The position numbers were made by a program, and so were the translations under genes. This document shows, in pieces, positions 5,107-6,300 of a DNA stretch of 6,300 nucleotides. Origin of the DNA: Phocaeicola plebeius (GTDB taxonomy: Bacteria > Bacteroidota > Bacteroidia > Bacteroidales > Bacteroidaceae); NCBI GenBank assembly GCA_004558305.1, contig SFDG01000097.1, positions 1 to 6,300 on the forward strand, in the 5' to 3' direction. Numbering within the stretch: position 1 is the stretch's first letter; the number at the start of each line of letters is the position of its first letter. The notes beneath the pieces were generated by a model. It was not told the origin of the DNA. It did no database searches and saw nothing but the letters and a program-made list of their open reading frames with translations.

Positions 5107-6300
5107 ATGAACCAACTTTCAGACCGTTTGAATAGCCTGGCGACTTCTGCTACGCTGGCTATGTCACAAAAAAGTAGTGAATTGAAGGCACAGGGGGTCG
5201 ATGTCATCAACCTGAGTGTAGGCGAACCCGACTTCAATACGCCCGACCACATCAAGGAAGCTGCCAAGAAAGCCATCGACGACAACTTCTCGCGCTATTC
5301 TCCCGTAGCCGGTTATCCGGCCTTGCGCAATGCCATCGTGGCCAAGCTGAAAAACGAGAATGGACTGGACTACACCGCCGCACAGATCAGCTGCGCCAAC
5401 GGTGCCAAGCAGTCGGTCTGCAACACCATCCTGGCCCTGGTGAACAAGGGCGATGAAGTGATTGTACCGGCTCCTTACTGGGTAAGCTATCCCGAAATGG
5501 TCAAACTGGCCGACGGTACTCCCGTCATCGTCCGTGCCGGCATCGAACAGGACTTCAAGATGACCCCCGAACAGTTGGAGGCAGCCATCACACCGAAGAC
5601 CCGCCTGCTGATTCTCTGCTCGCCGTCGAACCCCACCGGCTCTGTCTATACCCAGAAAGAGCTGGCCGGACTGGCTGCCGTCATTGCCCGTCATGAACGG
5701 GTCATCGTGGTGGCTGATGAAATCTACGAACACATCAACTACATCGGCCGTCACCAGAGCATCGCCCAGTTTGCCGACATCAAGGACCGTGTGGTCATCG
5801 TCAACGGGGTATCGAAAGCCTATGCCATGACCGGCTGGCGCATCGGTTTCATCGCCGGACCGGAATGGATTGTGAAAGGAGTGAACAAGCTGCAGGGCCA
5901 GTACACCTCCGGCCCCTGCTCCGTATCGCAGAAGGCTGCCGAAGCTGCCTATACCGGCACGCAGGCTCCCGTGGAGGAAATGCGCCAGGCCTTCGAACGC
6001 CGCCGCGACCTGATAGTCCGGCTGGCAAAGGAAATTCCGGGATTCGAAGTGAACTGTCCGCAAGGGGCGTTCTACCTCTTCCCCAAGTGCGACTCCTTCT
6101 ACGGCAAAAAGGACGGCGACCGCGTCATCAACAATGCCGATGAACTGGCCATGTACTTGCTGGAAGTGGGCCACGTGGCTTGCGTGGGCGGTACATCCTT
6201 CGGCGCTCCCGAGTGTATCCGCATGAGCTATGCCACTTCCGACGAAAACATCGTGGAAGCCATGCGCCGCATCAAGGAGACACTGGCACGGCTGAAATAA
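5107..6300 (+). CDS. Class I pyridoxal-phosphate aminotransferase, aspartate aminotransferase type
   Basis: The protein is 397 residues and complete, with its TAA on the last three bases of the window. It transfers an amino group between an amino acid (probably aspartate or a close relative) and 2-oxoglutarate in the cytosol. Seen in order: SVGEPDFNTP (37-46), the small-domain substrate loop; RYSPVAGYPALR (63-74); SCANGAKQS (95-103), a cofactor-phosphate loop; PAPYWVSYPE (121-130), with the tryptophan expected to stack on the cofactor; SPSNPTGS (172-179); ADEIYEH (203-209), whose D204 contacts the pyridine nitrogen; VNGVSKAYAMTGWRIG (232-247), with K237 as the Schiff-base lysine and R245 for phosphate; and ECIRMSYA (369-376), whose R372 binds the substrate carboxylate. 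This pattern fits the I-gamma group (Thermus type), not E. coli AspC. Prephenate or other amino acids cannot be excluded as substrates. It follows the membrane gene by 33 nt with no terminator. Confidence 0.93.
   Translation: MNQLSDRLNSLATSATLAMSQKSSELKAQGVDVINLSVGEPDFNTPDHIKEAAKKAIDDNFSRYSPVAGYPALRNAIVAKLKNENGLDYTAAQISCANGAKQSVCNTILALVNKGDEVIVPAPYWVSYPEMVKLADGTPVIVRAGIEQDFKMTPEQLEAAITPKTRLLILCSPSNPTGSVYTQKELAGLAAVIARHERVIVVADEIYEHINYIGRHQSIAQFADIKDRVVIVNGVSKAYAMTGWRIGFIAGPEWIVKGVNKLQGQYTSGPCSVSQKAAEAAYTGTQAPVEEMRQAFERRRDLIVRLAKEIPGFEVNCPQGAFYLFPKCDSFYGKKDGDRVINNADELAMYLLEVGHVACVGGTSFGAPECIRMSYATSDENIVEAMRRIKETLARLK

Noticed and set aside
4333..5115. Minus-strand open frame of 260 codons opposite the Bax inhibitor family gene
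   Set aside because: Its Gln/Glu/His/Asp-rich translation is the complement of hydrophobic membrane codons; the plus-strand gene is clear.
5164..6174. Minus-strand open frame of 336 codons opposite the aminotransferase
   Set aside because: Shadow frame; all aminotransferase motifs lie on the plus strand.

Overview
The window reads as a piece of a Bacteroidota chromosome, most likely order Bacteroidales (Bacteroides/Phocaeicola-like). The reasons are a perfect TAnnTTTG -7 promoter element, translation starts in A/T-rich leaders without Shine-Dalgarno motifs, a roughly 640-residue LptF/LptG-type permease longer than the proteobacterial form, and the ribBA fusion. The genus is inferred from general resemblance, not from a search.

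Positions 1-660 hold no convincing gene. They carry a dense set of inverted repeats: a 14-bp hairpin at 56-87, a strong minus-strand intrinsic terminator at 93-128, a 114-nt imperfect palindrome at 136-249 and two small hairpins up to 291. A doubtful 77-codon minus-strand reading frame lies at 354-587. This part is visibly richer in A/T than the genes that follow and looks like an intergenic repeat region, possibly with an unrecognised minus-strand transcript that ends at the terminator.

Positions 664-6300 are all on the plus strand. A possible 20-codon leader ORF overlaps the start of a small START-like domain protein (723-1103). A clear promoter at 1152-1159 then opens a tight run of four genes: an LptF/LptG family permease (1177-3087), the bifunctional riboflavin enzyme RibBA (3109-4317), a Bax inhibitor-1/YccA family membrane protein (about 4360-5073) and a class I pyridoxal-phosphate aminotransferase of the aspartate aminotransferase type (5107-6300, stop codon on the last base). 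Gaps are 21, 42 and 33 nt with no terminator between genes, so they are probably one operon.

The products do not form one pathway. They cover outer-membrane lipopolysaccharide export, flavin precursor synthesis, a membrane ion-leak or stress protein, and amino-acid metabolism, as in a housekeeping operon. I see no defence system, CRISPR array, transposase, phage gene or tRNA. The material most worth a second look is the structured noncoding stretch at 49-291, the orphan reading frame behind it, and the small translation-start features ahead of the START-like and Bax-inhibitor genes.
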